Below, piece by piece: positions 13,699 to 14,416 of a DNA stretch of 14,416 bases. The DNA is taken from NCBI GenBank assembly GCA_937927525.1, contig CALBDR010000377.1, forward strand, positions 1 through 14,416. The letters run 5' to 3'. Within the stretch, counting starts at the first letter, position 1; each line of letters begins with the position of its first letter. Position numbers and translations under genes: made by a program. Below the pieces are notes generated by a model. That model was not told the origin of the DNA, ran no database searches, and saw only the letters and a program-made list of their open reading frames with translations. This DNA comes from an uncultured Candidatus Melainabacteria bacterium (lineage in GTDB: Bacteria > Cyanobacteriota > Vampirovibrionia > LMEP-6097).

Positions 13699-13728
13699 AG
13701 CATAACCAAGGAGTAAGGTTCGTGTCAA
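13699..13728 (-). promoter_or_regulatory. Promoter-like pair ahead of the terminase/head cluster
   Basis: On the minus strand a perfect -35 box TTGACA (13723-13728) is followed after 18 bases by TATGCT (13699-13704, 4 of 6 matches). It lies in the 66-base gap between the small RHH-like gene and the His-rich protein gene, about 33 bases ahead of the AAGGAGAGG of that gene. Between the boxes, AACC and GGTT arms flank 9 bases, a short inverted repeat that could be an operator. The 18-base spacer and imperfect -10 lower confidence. Confidence 0.45.
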
Positions 13729-13732
13729 ATTT

Positions 13733-13900
13733 TTATGAAGCGTTTTTGTATGGCTTTTCTAAATAGCCGTTTATTTCAAGCATTTCATTTATAAAAGCTG
13801 TAAATGAACCGTAATCAATCAAAATTTGCTCTGCAATTGAAGGCTCAACACGAACGGTTTTAATTATTTTATGCTCTTTCCCATCGCAGGTTCTGGCCAT
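13733..13900 (-). CDS. Small ribbon-helix-helix-like protein (55 residues)
   Basis: Translating from ATG 13900 (AAGGAAAA upstream) gives 55 residues ending in TAA at 13733. The order HKIIKTVRVEP (a beta-strand), SIAEQILIDYG (helix) and SFTAFINEMLEING (helix) fits the Arc/MetJ ribbon-helix-helix fold, in which two chains pair through the strand to bind DNA in the major groove. The size is normal for that fold. It could be a transcription regulator acting on the promoter-like DNA immediately downstream. The fold call comes from pattern only, with no invariant motif to confirm it. The gene is 12 bases after the preceding short gene. Confidence 0.6.
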   Translation of the reverse strand: MARTCDGKEHKIIKTVRVEPSIAEQILIDYGSFTAFINEMLEINGYLEKPYKNAS

Positions 13901-13912
13901 TGTGTTTTCCTT

Positions 13913-14086
13913 TTATTTTTTATGATTATCCCTTAATTCAATTAATGACTTTAACTGTTCGCGCAATGTTTCGATCGTGCTTTTTGCAAATAATGCTTTC
14001 AAACTGTCCCGTTCGTTTTTATATGCTTTTTCATATCGAAACAATTCTTGTTTTATTTTGTTTATCTGATCTTGTATGTCGTGCAT
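13913..14086 (-). CDS. Small coiled-coil protein (57 residues), function unknown
   Basis: ATG 14086 follows AAGGA with a 6-base gap and lies 2 bases after the preceding stop; the frame ends at TAA 13913-13915. The 57 residues are highly charged and helical (HDIQDQINKIKQELFRYEKA, STIETLREQLKSLIELRDNH), with heptad-like spacing of Ile and Leu, suggesting a coiled coil. No family is recognised. Tight spacing on both sides and a good ribosome binding site support it as a real gene. Confidence 0.6.
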   Translation of the reverse strand: MHDIQDQINKIKQELFRYEKAYKNERDSLKALFAKSTIETLREQLKSLIELRDNHKK

Positions 14087-14088
14087 TA

Positions 14089-14322
14089 TCAATCCTTGGG
14101 CTTTTGTGGTTTTTGTATTACAGGATAATTATCATAACCCGCACTTTTTCCCAACACATAATTTTTATAATTTTCAAATAACTTTTCATGCGCTGGCGTA
14201 ACCATTGCTTTTTGTATTGCATAAAATTTGCGCTGACCTGAATCGTTTACGCGATTGTCGTCGCTCATCATATAAAACCAGTCGTGTTCTTCTAATAATT
14301 CATAAAAATCACTTAGTTTCAT
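14089..14322 (-). CDS. Small phage protein (77 residues), function unknown
   Basis: ATG 14322 has a near-perfect TAGGAGG 6 bases upstream, so the start is secure. The protein is aromatic-rich near the N-terminus (KLSDFYELLEEHDWFYMMSD) and then helical (QRKFYAIQKAMVTPAHEKLF), with a polar, Pro/Lys-rich end (NYPVIQKPQKPKD). It has no signal peptide or membrane segment. Small soluble proteins of this kind, with D-W-F-Y-x-M-S-D near the start, are familiar as unassigned phage ORFs. I can give no function. Confidence 0.72.
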   Translation of the reverse strand: MKLSDFYELLEEHDWFYMMSDDNRVNDSGQRKFYAIQKAMVTPAHEKLFENYKNYVLGKSAGYDNYPVIQKPQKPKD

Positions 14323-14332
14323 AACTCGCCTC

Positions 14333-14416
14333 CTAAAGGTAATAACAACCCTCCGTTAAGTATAATGGCTCACAAATTAATCGAGCCTGCTCATCGTCTA
14401 TTTGTTTATTTCTCAT
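14333..14416 (-). CDS. Short ORF at the right edge, possibly the end of a longer gene
   Basis: The last three bases of the window are an ATG on the minus strand, opening a 27-residue frame (MRNKQIDDEQARLICEPLYL then TEGCYYL) that ends at TAG 14333-14335. That stop lies inside the Shine-Dalgarno site of the next gene, a common operon junction. Whether the ATG is the true start or an internal Met of a longer gene cannot be seen. Confidence 0.4.
   Translation of the reverse strand: MRNKQIDDEQARLICEPLYLTEGCYYL

Noticed and set aside
13666..13699. Upstream ATG adding 11 residues to the His-rich protein
   Set aside because: It lacks an SD and falls in promoter-like DNA, whereas the ATG at 13666 has AAGGAGAGG.
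13900..14181. Plus-strand 93-residue frame with membrane-like composition
   Set aside because: It lies opposite three small minus-strand genes with good ribosome binding sites; Phe/Leu/Ile richness is expected from the reverse of Lys/Glu/Asn codons.
1..14416. tRNA genes, CRISPR arrays, insertion sequences, attachment sites
   Set aside because: I saw no cloverleaf-like sequence, regularly spaced repeats, transposase, integrase or terminal repeats by eye; a tRNA or repeat scan could still find weak cases.

Overview
The window is the packaging, head and upstream-tail part of the late gene cluster of a tailed double-stranded DNA phage or prophage. Nearly every gene is on the minus strand, so transcription runs from high to low coordinates. 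The gene order is: small early-of-cluster ORFs, a ParB/methyltransferase fusion, small and large terminase, portal, scaffold, major capsid, decoration protein, connector, tail terminator, tail tube, tail chaperones and tape measure. A tail tube with no sheath gene beside it, followed by a frameshifted chaperone pair and a tape measure, points to a long non-contractile tail (siphovirus type). Base composition is moderately AT-rich and Shine-Dalgarno sites are strong. A Gram-negative host is my inference; nothing in the window identifies the host.

Layout from right to left. 14416-13733 holds four short ORFs, including a coiled-coil peptide and a possible ribbon-helix-helix regulator. 13728-13699 holds a promoter-like pair. 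13666-11182 holds two proteins of unknown function, the ParB/DNA methyltransferase and TerS. 11179-9011 is terL. 9011-6484 holds the portal and two look-alike gp10-type proteins. 6402-4453 is the scaffold, capsid and decoration cassette, with a possible promoter in front (6464-6492) and a strong UUCG-loop terminator behind (4417-4440). 4388-993 holds the connector, tail terminator, tail tube and the G/GT-type chaperones with a -1 frameshift. 1003-1 is the 5' part of the tape measure gene, which runs off the window. No stretch longer than 300 bases lacks a gene.

The standout is terL. Its Walker A motif is split by a 298-residue intein (10187-11080) that has recognisable N- and C-terminal splicing blocks but no endonuclease domain in its own frame. 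On the opposite strand, where an endonuclease domain would normally sit, is an intact HNH endonuclease gene (10330-11076) with its own strong ribosome binding site. It starts next to the C-terminal splicing block and stops one base before the intein's first codon. The unit therefore looks like an intein whose homing endonuclease is encoded antisense to it, with about 250 codons read in both directions in a phase that leaves no free wobble positions.

TerS and TerL package DNA through the portal into a capsid built on the scaffold. The connector and tail terminator join the head to a tail whose tube and length are set by the tail tube protein, the chaperones and the tape measure. The intein must splice out before TerL can bind ATP.
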